Source: Trochalopteron elliotii (taxonomy: Eukaryota; Chordata; Aves; Passeriformes; Leiothrichidae). From it: a stretch of 64,000 bases of DNA. The stretch lies in NCBI GenBank assembly GCA_024734555.1, contig JANPWX010000080.1, forward strand, positions 4,858,164 through 4,922,163, written 5' to 3'. The translations under genes and the position numbers were made by a program. A model generated the notes under the pieces. The model was not told the DNA's origin. It searched no databases and was given only the letters and a program-made list of their open reading frames with translations. This document shows, piece by piece, positions 13,401-26,324 of the stretch (position 1 is its first letter; every line of letters begins with the position of its first letter).

Positions 13401-16400
13401 GGAACTCCCCCATCCCTGCCCTGTGCTCACAGAGGCACTGCCCACAAAGGCAGAAAGGAGTAGGGTGATGGGACCTACTGAGAAATGGGAGTCCATTTCT
13501 CTCCTGTGTTTGCTTAGGAAAGCATTCCTGCTCCAAATGACACTTAAGCACATGTTTAAGTTCTAGTGGGACATAATAAGGAGCAGGAAATGTGTGCTTA
13601 AGTGTTTTCCTGAATAGAGTCCAAAATTGAGTAGGTCATGGGTGAAATCTTTCCCTGATATGCTGTTCTGCCTGCATCACTACTTGCAGCTGCCTCCCCA
13701 AGGCAGGAAAGTGTCCTTCTATGCCTCCAATAAAATGCTATCATTTCCAGGTTTCCTCTGAGACCTGAAGGAAGACTGAATTTCATCCAAAAACGAGGCT
13801 AAGGGAAGTTTCAACCAAAGAAAATAAATTACAGTGTTAGGATAAGGTTAATCTTTTTTCATTGTTCTAGAGGTGGCCACTTTCCTAAGTGGCTATACCT
13901 TCAGCACAAAGAATGATGGACTCAAGTGTTCACTTGCATGTTATATTGCAAAAATGAAATAAATGTGGTAGGAATTTCATCTTATTTATATAGCTTCTGG
14001 TTGCAATATTGTAGCACCAAATGGGATTTTCTTAGAGATTGCATTTAGCTAGCAACTGCCTCTTTTAGTCCAAGAGAAACCTTTTTCCATTTGCAAAAAC
14101 TCTTTGGGTTATTTGGGTTGTTAATAGAGAAGCCATTTTGAAACACTTGATCTACAAAACCTCTTACCCTGACTACATACAATTCACAAAATGCACTGTG
14201 TGGCACGAGACTTCTGCGACATGGATCAGTGAGGGAGCAGCATGTCACTACAGAAAACATTGTTCCAGTGTCACAGACATGGCTCTCTAAAATCTTTCAT
14301 TGATTTTTCAAATGAGGAATAAAAGTAAGGAATTTAAGGGAGGAGATCTTTAAAAAATAGCAGCAGACTTCTACACACATACCATTGTAGGATGAATTGT
14401 TTTAATTAAAGGGGTCATAATTACAGTCTTGTGTGCTCATGCTGTTTCTGGAGAAAGGAATAATGGAGTACGATTTCATCTTCTCATCACCCATCTCCCA
14501 AATAATCTTAAACCCTTTCAGAGTCTGCAGTTGTCATTAAATAAGCAGAACTGAAACATGACTATTTATCACAGCATGTCTGCTTCCATTTACTGCAACA
14601 TTTGTAGCATTTCTCATTCTCCAAAAGGAAACAATAAACACTGGCATATATTTACCTACTATCAATGACCTAATGTCCAGTTTTCAGTGTCCTCTGTCTG
14701 TTGACTGTGCTCTGCAATGTTTCATCACCACAATCTCTGCTGCAGTTAACATACAACACAAAAGTTCAAAATGTATTGCTGTGTTAGATCACTGCACTAT
14801 AACTACCATTTGTCTTACATTGTAAGCAAGGGAGAAAATAGAAAGGATTAAACAACTTTTCTTCAAAGATCCTGCAATGTTTTCTGTAAAAACTGGCGAA
14901 ATTACCCATGCCCATAACCATCAAATGCTATACTTATTTGATCAAAATAATTATAGGAAAACATGACATTTAAAGTTGAAATTGTTTCAAGAACCACTTT
15001 CAAAAAGTATTATATTAAAGACAAATCAATACCCTTTCTACTGTCTTCAGGCAAGATCTTCAAAACCTGAGATAATTGAGTATTTGAAGAACCACAAATC
15101 ACATATTGATCTGAAGAATTTAGATACAGCACTGAAGACAATGTGTTCCTATAACAAACTGCCATGTGTTGACACTATTGCTGCCTATTTTTATTTTTCT
15201 CAGCAATTTTAAGGCTCATCTAGTAGCTACCGAATTGTGCAGCCAGTGGCATTGATAATACTGTGAAAGTCAGAACATTCATAAACTTATTTTCCATACA
15301 GTGTTGTCAATGTACACACACAGTAAAAATGAAGACTGGGTAATGTGTTATCCAATGAATTAAGCCATAACAGGATATATCATAAAAATCTGTGGCAGCT
15401 TCCCTTGGAACTGTCTAAAGGTGAGAGGAAGAAAACAAAAATAAAAAGAGAATTGCATTGCAGTGAACAGCCTTACTTTTGGTCTTCTGTGGCACAGTAA
15501 GGTTTTTTAATATGTGAATTTACTTCTATACATACATAGCTAAAATCCTGTTACTTCAACTTCAATTATATTTTACTGCTGCTTTTCATTTTTGTCAAAG
15601 CATAAATAATTTTCAAATTATTCATTAGGCTTACTGAACATATATTCAGCAGTTAAAGAGGGCTTAACAGATTATTTTATATTTTGGATAAATAATGTAT
15701 CCTAAAAAATGGATTTTTAAAACCTCATTGGAAAAAAACAAAACAAAATAACATAATCTCTGCATAAAGGCAAGAGGGCAAACAAAAAATAATACATTAA
15801 CAGGGTCTTAGAAATATGGAAGAAAACTTTGAAGAAATGCCAGCCAGAAACAGAAAATGTGATAAAAAACCCCAAATGAAGTCAAGCTAGCTGTCCAGGT
15901 TTCTCAGCGGCCTGAAGTCCCTTGAGTTTTTTGGACCTTCCTGGGGTGTCTATTTTGTTTTGCATTCACACTAGGAAAAGTGCAAATATGTCTCACCTTT
16001 CTGTAGTTCACAACAAGCCATCAAGGCTCAGCTGTACAAGATCTTCAAGAACTGCCTTTCCTGGAGGTCAATCTCCAGGTGATCAGAGCTCCAAAGCCAC
16101 ACAGGAGATCTCTCACCTCTCCACCTCCACAAAGCATTTTCCAACAGGAAGGTGTTATTTGGTGTAAATAAGAAGGTAGTTTTGGGGCTAAAGTTATTTT
16201 TATTATAAAATAATCCTTATTGCAAAAGAGTCACAGATATCCTGATTTTTACCTACATTAGTAGTGTATCTCTAAATTTTCCTCTGTGACCGAAAAAGTC
16301 GAGCAGAAAAAAAGTTCAAGTCCAGAATGCAATACATGTGATTTCCGTTGTTTATGTCATGATGCGTTACATTGCCCACAGTGGGCAACTCTACATATAC

Positions 16401-19400
16401 CATGTAGAGTTCCATTAGGTCTTAATATTTTATATTTGTTTCTGAGTGAAGATTTTGGTGTGTCGTATATAGCATATGAGTCTGTTCTTGATTATCTAAA
16501 ACAGATTGATACTACCATAAATAAAAGCCTGGTGATCACTTCAATAGAGTTTAGGATTGAAAATTTTTAAAAAAACTAACTCCAAATAAACAACTCAACC
16601 TTAGTCTTTTATTTCAACATATGGTGAAAAAATTATATTATAAAGGAAGATTTTCCAGGACTGAAAAGTGGATGCAGTGCTGCAGATACCTAAAACTACA
16701 TTCTTTCAAGCATGCTGCCACAATTTTTCATAATCATTTATATATTTTTTAAAAAATGTATTTAAATCACTATTTAAAAGGCAAAAAAGTTTTGCTTCAT
16801 AGTCATTAAATATTAATTCCACTGAAAATGACAATTTTATCTAATTGTTATAAAATATTTCCCTTACATGAAAAATTGGCTACTAGAACTCAGTTATTCA
16901 TAGTTTTGAGGAACTGTAATTCAGTTCCTTCCCTCATTGTAATCTTTTGCCTCGAATCAGACTGATCTTATTGAACAAAGTCTGACTAATTGAAAGAGAT
17001 CATATGTTGGCCATGGAGACGTCATTAGACAATATGATAATATTCTAGAAGGTGGTCTCTTGGAAATGCTTAGCTCATTAATTTTAAGGGCAAAGTCTGA
17101 TACAACATCAGAAACTTATAAAGGAAAATTCAAATAAGTTTGTGATTGAACTACCATGGCATAAGTACTCTGAAGGATCAAACTAGCTTATATTAGGTGC
17201 ATTTTTCTCTTGGGTGCACTGTCAAATAAAACAGATTATTGTGGAAATTCTGTGAATTCACGGTAGAATAAGTAAAATTTCCAAAATTTAACTAATATTC
17301 TGAATGCCTGTAAGGAACACCATATATTTAGCATAACGGTCAGATTTATTATCAATTTCTTATCTGTTGAGGCTTGGATAAGCAAACATGAATCTTAGCA
17401 AAAGTGTAACAAAAGTTGCTTAAACAAACTTTGTTTACAATTCAGTCACTCCGAACTATTCTCTCTCCTTAAAAACTTGAGGCTTGTATGACATGTGGTA
17501 CTAGTTTACACTTACTTTTTTGGAAATTTAGAGAATGTAAATAGAGGTTTTTCATAGTAAATTGGAAAGATTATGCTTAAGACACAATGGATGGGAAGAA
17601 GGGAAATGCAAACTTTCTTTTATCTGTAAAAGTAGATATTATTATTTGAGATGATAAAAGTCATGGGATTCAGTCAACAGGGTGAGGACTAGAACTCAGA
17701 TTCTGTCACAGATAGGATGAAATTCCCACATCTCAGGTCTAGTCTGGATTTCCCTGCACAGAACCTTCATTCAGCTTCTCCAGATGCTGGGATGCAAAAG
17801 TTTTTAATCTCATGAGCCTGTGGGGTGTTCTGTATTTAAGATCTGAGCTTTGAGGCTGCTTTAATGTTCTCTGGCTCTCCTTAGAACCACTGTTAGGAGA
17901 TTTTTCACCTCCCAAAAAGTTTTCTTTGGTCATCATTAGTAGTTATTAATACCAGATTTATGCACACCAAGATCTCCTATAGCTACATGCCTCTGAGCAA
18001 AGGAAGGTTTTTGTCTCCAGCCAACATGGGTACGGCGGTTTTGCCCATTAGAGACAGATCTGACACAACCCAGCTGCCCTGAGCCCCTCTGCTCATCTAC
18101 CTCATGCAGGCTAAGTCACCAGGATCCTTAAAGTAGGAGACTTTAAGGATATTTTCCTATGGCATGTCAGTTTTTGTTTTTTGGGTTTGGTGGGGTTTTT
18201 TGGGTTTTTTTTGAAACCAGCATTCCTACCAGGGTATCTGCAATTTCTCCCCATCCTTTCCAGCGTCGCAATTTCTGAATGTTTTTTTCTGTGTAACACT
18301 GAGCAACAGTGTGAACCTGCACCTGACAATCCTGCAGTGCAGATACACACGGGATCCCTGAATGGGGGTAATTTATTCCTGCCCTCCACGGACCACATTA
18401 AGCAAGGAAGCTGTCTGATGATTTGGGAACAGTTGTAGTGACTGGATGTATCATACAGTTCAAAAGAAACTGAAATGCCAACATAATGGATAATTGTAAC
18501 AATGTCTAACCATCGGGGGAGATATGTTCTGACAGGAGGCAGATGATATTTCGAATTATATTATTCCATAGGAAGACTGAAGTTCCTATTCTTAAAGAGA
18601 GCAGCAAACAAGAATGTATAAGAAATATGTGATTTCACTATAGCATGATTCAAGATGGTCTAAAAGAGGAATGAAAACCACAAACTACAACAGAGGGAAT
18701 TTATATATTTTCTGGCAAAAAGGACTATGCCTGTACCATTTTGGTTAAATATGAAAATAAATAAGAATGTTTTTAAAAGTTAAATGTTTGGGGCTTTTTT
18801 AATTTAAAAACTGTTTTGATGAAACCTGCAGAAATATTTTTGGTTTCTGCTTAAATTAATCTACATTTTTAAAAATTTCCATTTCTGTCTGATCTAAACT
18901 TGATTTTCTCACTATATTTTCCTACTTGTTTGGGTTTTTTTTTGTTTGTTTGTTTTGGGGTTTTGTTTTGTTTAGGCATTGGTATTTACACAGTTGTAGG
19001 TAATTTTTTGCTTTCATAGCCAAGTTTTAGCAATTCTAGCTCTGTAAGTAGTAAAACTTAGAAAATAAAAGAAAGTAAAAAATAATTGAGGGACGGTCTT
19101 GATCTCCCTTCAAAGAGCATTGCTATGCCACTCTGCCTGTGGTTTATTTTGCTATTATAATTGTAACAGTCATTCCAAAAGGTATAATCTCAGATTTAAG
19201 ATGCTCTTTTGCCCCAGTGTTGTATAGTTGATGCTAGGTCTGTGGTTAATATAAAGGAGAGAAAACCATCAGTCTGTCAATGTGTGAGCCAGTGCAGCTT
19301 TGCTTTTGTGTAACTTCACAAATGCTATTAATATCGGTTCAACATCACAGACAAAATTTTCATGTCACAAACTGGTCCTAACTAACATTATATTTTTTAT

Positions 19401-21653
19401 TCTTCTATTCTACTCTTCTTATCACAGGTCTTTTTCATTACAGACATCAATATTCAATTATTTATCTTCAAAAAACTTGTTTAAAGATTTAAAAAAAAAA
19501 TAATGCTTATGTTTCGGCCTTTAATTCCTACTCCTTTTTTCATTATCTGCAATATTCTGCCTAATGTTTCTGATTATAATAAAATAAATGACTCTAAAAA
19601 ATTATTTTATACAAGATAAAAAAGAATCTGAGCATTTCTGATCTGAAAGCTTTTCAAATTTCTCATTATTTTCAATACATATTTTTATTATGGGTAAGCA
19701 GCAGCTGGTTTTGACTGGCTCTGATTTGGAAGCCAGTATCACCAAGCAGTCATCCACGTTTATGCTGATTTAAGGTAACTGATAGATCTTCATCTGATGT
19801 ATATTGATGTCATTCAGCAACTGACCTTCAATTGCAAAGGAAACATTGGATTGTTGATGTTGCTATTTACAAACTACACAAAAAGAATATTAAAGACAAA
19901 GGAATAAATTCTGTGGAATTCTATTTAAGGTATTACTGGATTTTATAAGTACTGAAAGTTAAATATTGGCTTTCCGGGAAGGTATTCCAAGTTCTCATGA
20001 CTCTAATTCTTATTTGCTTTAATATTTTGGTTTGTGGTTTACCAGACTTACTACTGCCAACTCCTTACAACTATTTTCCAAAATGTTTTCTGATGAGGAT
20101 ATGAAAGGTTTCAATTCTACAATTTCTAGAGAAAACTTGCTAAAAAGGAAACAAGGTTGATAAGCACAGTTACTCATACAAATCATCAAAATAATTCCCA
20201 GGAAAGATATAGAATGATAAATCTCAGAGAATATATCAATAGATACAGAATAATATGATTGAATTTAAAAATATTCTTCATGATCTTGTCTGTAAGTGCA
20301 ATCTCTCCAGCTATGACTGTATATCAGAAAATTGCAGCAAGGTTATCCTAAGTAAAATCACTTTTTTTAAAAGATGCTATGGGTTAAGTTCAGAATTTCT
20401 TATAGTCCCTATGTATTTACAGAAGTCATAATACTTTCATTCTAAATTAAAGAAAAAAAATTGCACAATATTGGGATCAATTAGCCTTTCTTGTTTTCTG
20501 TGGGATATCTGGAAAAAAACCCTCATTTAGCAGAAATGGAAGGGGGAATTTAGAAGTGGATATTTTTAAAAATGTATTCTGGAATGAATATAAATATGCT
20601 CTTATCCCAAATCTTTTCCTAAAGCTGGCTGGCTACAACAACATAAAAGTTAATGCAGAGAGGATTTTGCTTCCTGTCTCCATCTTTTAAGAGTTCCTGT
20701 GAAACATTTCCATATATTCTCGTATTTTTGTGCCAGTGTTCTGCTGTTGATCAGATATCTGTAATGTTTAGATCTTGGTTTTCTTCGTCTCTGACTCAGT
20801 GCATATTCTGCTCTATTCGAAGTCACTCTTTGAGTCCAAAAAGAAATCTATGTAAACCAGAACAGAATCAAAACAAAGTGCTAAATTCCCTTTCCCAGCT
20901 GATGACTGGCCCCGACTGATGCCACAGAATTTGACTTCATGTACCTTAGTTTTGTACACAAAGGAAGATCAGATTTGCTTTTATAAGAAAAATTAAGTGA
21001 TCCAGAAAAATGTTTAAATATCAGTATTCTGAACAAATTACCAAAAGCACAGAAAAACAAATTATTCAAATAGTGTTTTTGCAATGAAACTTGCAAAAAA
21101 TGTAATGTCTTTTGAGGAAAGCAGTTCATACAGGAGATTTTTTTTCATGATCTTAGTTTATAATCAAATAAAAAATGAGTTAGAAGAATATACCTCATAA
21201 AATTCCTGGAGTGAATAAAATTCTTTATTCCTCTTTAGAAAGGAGGTAAAGGCACACACCTTCGGTATTTTTACAGCTTTTTTTCTCACAGATCTCTTTG
21301 TGAGTCAAGCCTAATATTTTCACACAGCACAGGAAAGTGCTAGTCAGCATACTTGGTATTGTAAATAACTTAAAATGAGAAGTGAATCAAACCGGATTAT
21401 TTTTCACTAACTTCTATAAGCATTCAATTGGTCGTGAATGCTAGAAATCAGAGAGACCAAATGTATGTTTTCTGGTTCAGTGACTCTACTTTGCAGAATT
21501 ACTTTCCTATCAAAAGGGGAAATGGTCAGGTTGACTCAGAAAATACTGTGGGAAATAAAGCTAAAAAGAAGCAATTCTTTTGTCAGCTGGACCTTTGGAC
21601 AGCAGTAAGGACAGTCATTCTTATCTTACGCTAGTGTGATAATCTTCATGAGA
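10485..21653. other. AT-rich non-coding DNA with minor GC-rich patches
   Basis: This is mostly unique AT-rich sequence. Higher-GC patches lie at about 12150-12270 and 13320-13460. A TA/TATG-rich microsatellite-like stretch lies at 11696-11762. T/G-rich tracts with G-runs occur at 18171-18212 and 18927-18973. A pair of adjoining small hairpins lies at 16372-16411 (entered separately). No gene is recognised, and open frames stay below 100 codons. Confidence 0.55.
16372..16411. repeat. Two back-to-back perfect hairpins
   Basis: ttgcccac (16372-16379) pairs with gtgggcaa (16381-16388) around a single base. Overlapping it by two bases, aactctacat (16387-16396) pairs with atgtagagtt (16402-16411) around a 5-base loop. 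Both stems are perfect. Short palindromes occur by chance in 64 kb, but two adjoining ones are less expected. No mobile-element end was recognised here. Confidence 0.8.
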
Positions 21654-21658
21654 CTGAC

Positions 21659-22138
21659 TGTAGTGGTTTGAAAGCAAAACGAGTGAGGCTCCAAGTCAGA
21701 AATACAATTTAATAATAAGAAAAAAAAGACAGAGTCATAATACAACCTGAGCAGGATGATGGAAGCAGGAATCCCGTAGAAAGGTCTGGTAGCTCTGATC
21801 CTCTGGGAATCCAGTGGGTAAGGGCCCCTGTACTGTCCCAAATCCCAGATTATATCCAGGTCAGAATGCTTGGCTCCTCCCCCTGGGTGGAGCATCTCAC
21901 AATGGGATGATGAGTCATACAGGGGGTCCTTGATGGCCCATTAAAGAGAGATAACTCCCAGAGGGAGTTATCTATGAGTCATGCAGCAGGCCATTAACAG
22001 AAGACACATTAACAGAAGACACATTAACGGAAGAGGGAGGGGGAACCTGGGAGAACACTGCTTCAGCAATTGGTTTCACCAGTTCATGAAGATGGTGATA
22101 GAATACTTTGTGCTTATCTTATACTACAGCCCAGGACA
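21659..22138 (-). mobile_element. Solo LTR of an endogenous retrovirus (ERVL-like)
   Basis: On the - strand the 480-bp element begins TGTCCTGGGC and ends ACCACTACA, giving the TG...CA ends of an LTR. It is flanked by a perfect 5-bp target duplication, ctgac, at 21654-21658 and 22139-22143; five bases is the length expected for ERVL-type integration. In - strand order it holds a TATA-like gatataatc (around 21850), then an AT-rich attaaa-type poly(A) signal (around 21710), and a U5-like end. Internal structure includes a 10-bp-arm hairpin (gataactccc/gggagttatc, 21950-21972) and three copies of a 15-bp unit (acattaacagaagac) near 21993-22035. No second LTR or retroviral coding sequence is nearby, so it is a solo LTR left by recombination. 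Subfamily and superfamily are inferred from end sequence and duplication length. Confidence 0.82.
21950..21972. repeat. Hairpin inside the solo LTR
   Basis: Perfect 10-bp arms gataactccc and gggagttatc enclose a 3-base loop. It lies upstream of the TATA-like site on the LTR's own (-) strand, so it sits in U3, where regulatory sites would be expected. Any regulatory role is inference. Confidence 0.75.
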
Positions 22139-22145
22139 CTGACCT

Positions 22146-22283
22146 TGAGATGAGTTCAGTTGGTTTAATTGAACCCACACCAAGGTTGTGGGTTTAATCT
22201 TGTTTGGGCCATTCACTCAAGAGCTGGACTTCATGATCCTTGTGGGGCCCATCCAACTCAGAATATTCTGTGGTTCTGTGATC
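22146..22283 (+). mobile_element. tRNA-derived SINE with CR1-like tail (TguSINE1-like)
   Basis: The head resembles a tRNA: an A-box-like gagttcagttggtt is followed about 35 bases later by a B-box-like ggtttaatctt and then gggcca, the acceptor-stem end. A body with gagctggacttcatgatcc and ggggcccatccaactcag follows, ending in attctgtggttctgtgat, the CR1-type 3' tail used for mobilisation by CR1 reverse transcriptase. This is the architecture of the tRNA-Ile/CR1 chimeric SINE described in zebra finch. Both promoter boxes are mutated and the copy is probably dead. It starts within a few bases of the LTR's right-hand target duplication. Confidence 0.85.
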
Positions 22284-25200
22284 AACTAAGAAACAGTAGT
22301 GACTTCTTCACTGAGAGATTTTTAAGATATATGAGTGGTGACATGGGGCTAGACTTAGACTTTCATCCCAGTCATAAAGCAGCAAAGAGGGACTTGGACC
22401 CATTGTAGAAGCAGTCTCAAGAAGAGTTTTGGAAATTAATCATGTGAATCTACATCTGAGTTCTGGGAAACAGTGGTTTGTAGCTGGGTTATACTGTCAA
22501 TAAATTACTCTTTCTTTACCTCTTCCTTCTCTTGGTTGGACGGTGTGGTCAGCAAGTCCTAAGAGTGGAACAACACCTCTCTCCACTCGCTCTTATCTTC
22601 CTTCCTCTCCCAAGCCATACTTAATGACTGTACTCCAAGAAGTTGTCACAAGAGTAGAAAGGAAATTCTTCCATTTTACGATCCCCTTTAAAAAGATGCT
22701 TAATTAAATTCACAGCACAGCCTCTGTGAGGCCTCTTTCAATTTTAATATTGGCAAGGACATGAAATAATATCTTTGTTCCACACGTTTTAACCTTTTAT
22801 TCCTTCCCGGTGCCAAAATGCAAAGTTTAAAATGGTGTGCAGTGGCATGCAGCTGTGAAAACAGAGTGATTTCTGGACATGATTACATTGAAAACCAAAT
22901 TTGTTATCTACTCTCAAAGGTGAATATTCAGTGCATTTTTTTCCCTTACCCACTTAACCTCTGAAATGTAATACATTTACAGAAAAAAATTCCAATCATT
23001 TAGCGTCTACTGCCTCTATTCCTTTGTGTGCTTTTCCACATCCCCAGTGATCAATGCTAAGCATTTTATCAGACTCAAGACTGTAATAAACAGGGGAAAT
23101 AGAGTGGGTTCATCTTATCTTATCCTAGTCTCATTTACACTGAGTAGGATAAGTTAAGCTGTGCCTAATGTAATGAATCTATCCTCATCAAAATACTTAG
23201 ACTTTAATTTTTGAGTCATTACAAGGGTATTCTGTGCAGTTCTGAGACAAAATCAATTTGGCAGGAGTTTTTGCATCATGATTTTCTGTCACAGTGTCTG
23301 GATGGGAAATAAAATATACACCTGAGCATTGTAGTTCAGCCCTATTCTGTAATTTTGTCAACTATGTTTATAGATATATTTTCATCAGAACACCCTGAAG
23401 ATGTTAATTTTTGTCATTTTTTAATGGTTTAGTAGAATCAGAAAAAATGGGAGCCACATACCTGAGAAAGACATTTAAATATTCCTAAGATAAACAAGTT
23501 CAATTTTAAAATTGTAATTCAATGTTCAAAACAGATGATGACTAAACACTTTTGCTAATTACATAACTATGTATCATTTAAATAATCATATAAATACAGT
23601 TGATTAAGAATGACTGATCTGTAAGAAAGCAATCAAAGTAACACAACAAAAACAACACCGAAAGAAAGGAGGCAAAATGTTGGATTGCCACAAGGAATTT
23701 CCGAATGTGCTTACATGCATGGATTTAAGCACTGCAAATCTAAATGTAAGAATAAGCACATAAATAATTCTTGCTGATTACAGCAGAAGTGCCCATCTAG
23801 GGAAGGCAAATGGATTCCACCTTATGTCAGCTTTTCAAATCAGTGATGAGAAGCTTTGCTTATACCAGTTCCAATAATAAACAACCTTTACACTGAGTTC
23901 AGCCCCCAGGAATTTCCTCCAAACCACACAATGGAAAGTTTTATATCTCCTTTATGTCCATGCAAGTCCCGTGATGTCTTGCAGTGGTAAAGATGTAAAT
24001 GTCCCTGAATAATTGAATTTGTTTTGAATAGAAAGTAAAGTCAGCATATGAAAGAAGGCATATGTGGCCAGGACTGCTCAGTGCAGTCAGTCTACTTTAG
24101 TCTTCCTCTTCCTAAGATACTTAGACTATGAAAAAGGTACAGACTTGAGTCTACAATAAATAATTTCATGATGGCATTTCATGTCTTTGCAGCCTTTTCA
24201 ATATGACTTTTAAAGCTTTTTTGCAATGTTATAATAATAATATATAAAACATCATAAATGTTCCACCAGAGCCGTGGATGCATGCTGTAATTAAACAATA
24301 GCCTTTGAAAATATTCTATGGTTTGCACCTCACAAGAAAGGATAATAAATATATAAGTGGATGAAGTGAGCACCAAACAGAAGCTGCATTAATTTTTAAA
24401 CTTTTTTGCATCAAACAGAGCTTCAACACTAACGTGAAAGCAACAGGGGGACAAGGGAATGAATTATTTCCATCTTCCAGAAGTTGCTTAATTTTTCGGA
24501 TTTCAGTCTGGGGACCCTTTATAACTCATATTTTTATATAAAAAACATAGAGAACCTGACCATCTTCTCAAACTGGAGTGAAATTCAGGTACCATTAAAA
24601 TGTCACTACATTATCTGTCACTCCCTTATAAAGTCCAGAGTTTAGCCCAAGTGTTTTAGTCTTAAACCACCTTAAGATATTGATTTTTTTAAAAACCTAA
24701 TGTAAAAATAACAAAATAACAAAAATCAAAGATGACTAATTTCAGATGACTTTGGTTTCCTATCAATCTATGTCAATTTTCACACTTACGTGAGGAAGTT
24801 CATGGAAGTTATTAAAAAAATTATGCCAAGGTTCAGCAGCAAAACTCTGCTATTAAAATTAGGAATCCTGTCTACATATCAATGCTGAAAGTCTCTTCCA
24901 GGTTTTCCCATATCCTGACTACCTACAGTAGCTCATGAACACTGTGGCAGAGCTTCCCCTCTGCTCCTTTTTCTGTAGCTGAACCTTGGGGCTGTGATTT
25001 TTCCCAGAAGTGATGTGTGGGGCACTAAGTTCCTGCATAGGTGCCACATTCTCTTTCCCTAGTACACCAGAACTTTTTCAGCCGTCAGTTGTGGCCCTTT
25101 AGCTTTGGAGAGATGTGCTGAGTGTCTGGACACAGATGTAGTTGAGCAAACAGTACGCCACACGTAGGTCTCCCACAAGAAATTAAGATTTATTTTTTTT

Positions 25201-26082
25201 AAGTGAAATTATATATCTATACATACATGTATTTTGAAAACATGAATTAAATATTTTTAGAAGCCTTCCTTCTTAATATTTCACCCTTTCAAAAGAAAAT
25301 GGTACCATTGCACTACGAAACAGAATTAAAAAATAATACTGGCAATAATGAGGTAGTATGTGATTAAATATAGTAATAACACAAATACTTACTTTTTGTG
25401 TGGAATATACTCAGATAAATTACTGGTTTTGTGCTCAGAAACACATATCTTCCAAACAATTTCTTTATCTAAATTCTTCATAATTACATTTAATGATTCA
25501 ATTCTTTTAGCACAGTGCAGGATTTAAATAATAAAGGAATACTAATAGACTGTAATTATTGTAATCTATCTGTAGATATTAAAAAACATTTTTGAGGGAA
25601 AAGAATGTTTTAGTTGCTGGTAATACAATGTTACTGCTGAGCTCCATTCATATTCCTCCTCCCTAATTAGGATTATAGTGTTCAAGAGTTTCTTAATTTC
25701 AGATGCTGAAGATTTAGGATGAGAGTAATGTGCACACAAAAGTTCAGTACAAGCTCTAGTGTTGCTACAATCCACATGTGTGATTTGGGCGCTGTTTAGC
25801 CAATTTTGAGATTCTGAGGTACAAAATAAAAGAACAAAAAATTTAAAGCATACCAAAAAGCAAATCCTTATTTGGCTTGTCAAACTATACATACCAGTTT
25901 TACAATTTATCACAGCTGGTACTCCTGACCTGACTTCAGGAATTTAGAAATCAAGACTTTAGAAATCAAGAGCAGCCATCTACTTACCTTTATCATGCAA
26001 GCCCATAGAGATATTTTGATGTTACCTTTAATGATCACATCATACCTTACACAAAAATCATAAGTAGCAATGTCTCCTATCC
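22284..26082. other. AT-rich non-coding DNA
   Basis: No gene or mobile element is recognised. A 115-codon open frame on the - strand (25566-25913) has a hydrophobic N-terminal part but no known domain, and is probably chance. A 14-bp direct repeat (tttagaaatcaaga) with a 15-base period lies at 25943-25971, shortly before the telomere-like tract. Confidence 0.55.
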
Positions 26083-26324
26083 TATTCCTTTCCCGAACCC
26101 TAAGCTCTGAACCCTAAATCCTAAAACCTAAACCATGACAGTAACCCTCTGTCGGATCCTTTTCCCAAACCCTAAACCCAAACCCTAAACAGTAAACTGT
26201 AAACACTATCTCTAACCCTAACACTAACCCATAAACCTAACAGTAACCCTAAATCCTAACCCTAACTCTAACGTCAACCCTAACAGTAACCATAACCCTG
26301 ACCATAACCCTAACCCTAAATTAA
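26083..26324 (+). repeat. Interstitial telomeric repeat, degenerate (CCCTAA)n
   Basis: Ten exact CCCTAA hexamers occur in about 240 bp (at 26098, 26112, 26170, 26183, 26216, 26247, 26260, 26278, 26308 and 26314). They are interspersed with variants such as ccctaaa, aacctaa, aacagtaacc and aaccata. All lie in the same orientation, C-rich strand on +, and no TTAGGG run faces them. The best preserved part is at the right end (aaccctaaccctaaa, 26306-26320). Vertebrate telomeres are TTAGGG repeats, so this is an internal, decayed telomeric tract. Repair of a break by telomerase, or a rearrangement, are the usual explanations. A perfect head-to-head fusion is not seen. Confidence 0.9.

Noticed and set aside
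5024..16395. A shared 15-bp word (gtgggcaactctaca) near 5024 and 16381
   Set aside because: One or two exact matches of this length are expected by chance in a 64-kb window, and similarity does not extend on either side.
16286..16570. 94-codon open frame with several Cys/His near the start, considered as a zinc-finger transposase fragment
   Set aside because: The Cys/His spacing does not form a recognisable BED or C2H2 finger, and no terminal inverted repeats or target duplication were found.
22146..22220. Possible functional tRNA gene
   Set aside because: The A- and B-box-like sequences belong to a SINE head. The boxes are mutated, the cloverleaf is not intact, and a CR1-like tail follows.
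25566..25913. 115-codon open frame on the - strand with a hydrophobic start
   Set aside because: No domain, no neighbouring exon-like structure, and a length compatible with chance in 64 kb.
26083..26324. Plant-type telomere (CCCTAAA) contamination
   Set aside because: CCCTAA and CCCTAAA variants are mixed and degenerate, and the flanks are continuous bird-like AT-rich DNA. A decayed vertebrate TTAGGG tract explains it better.
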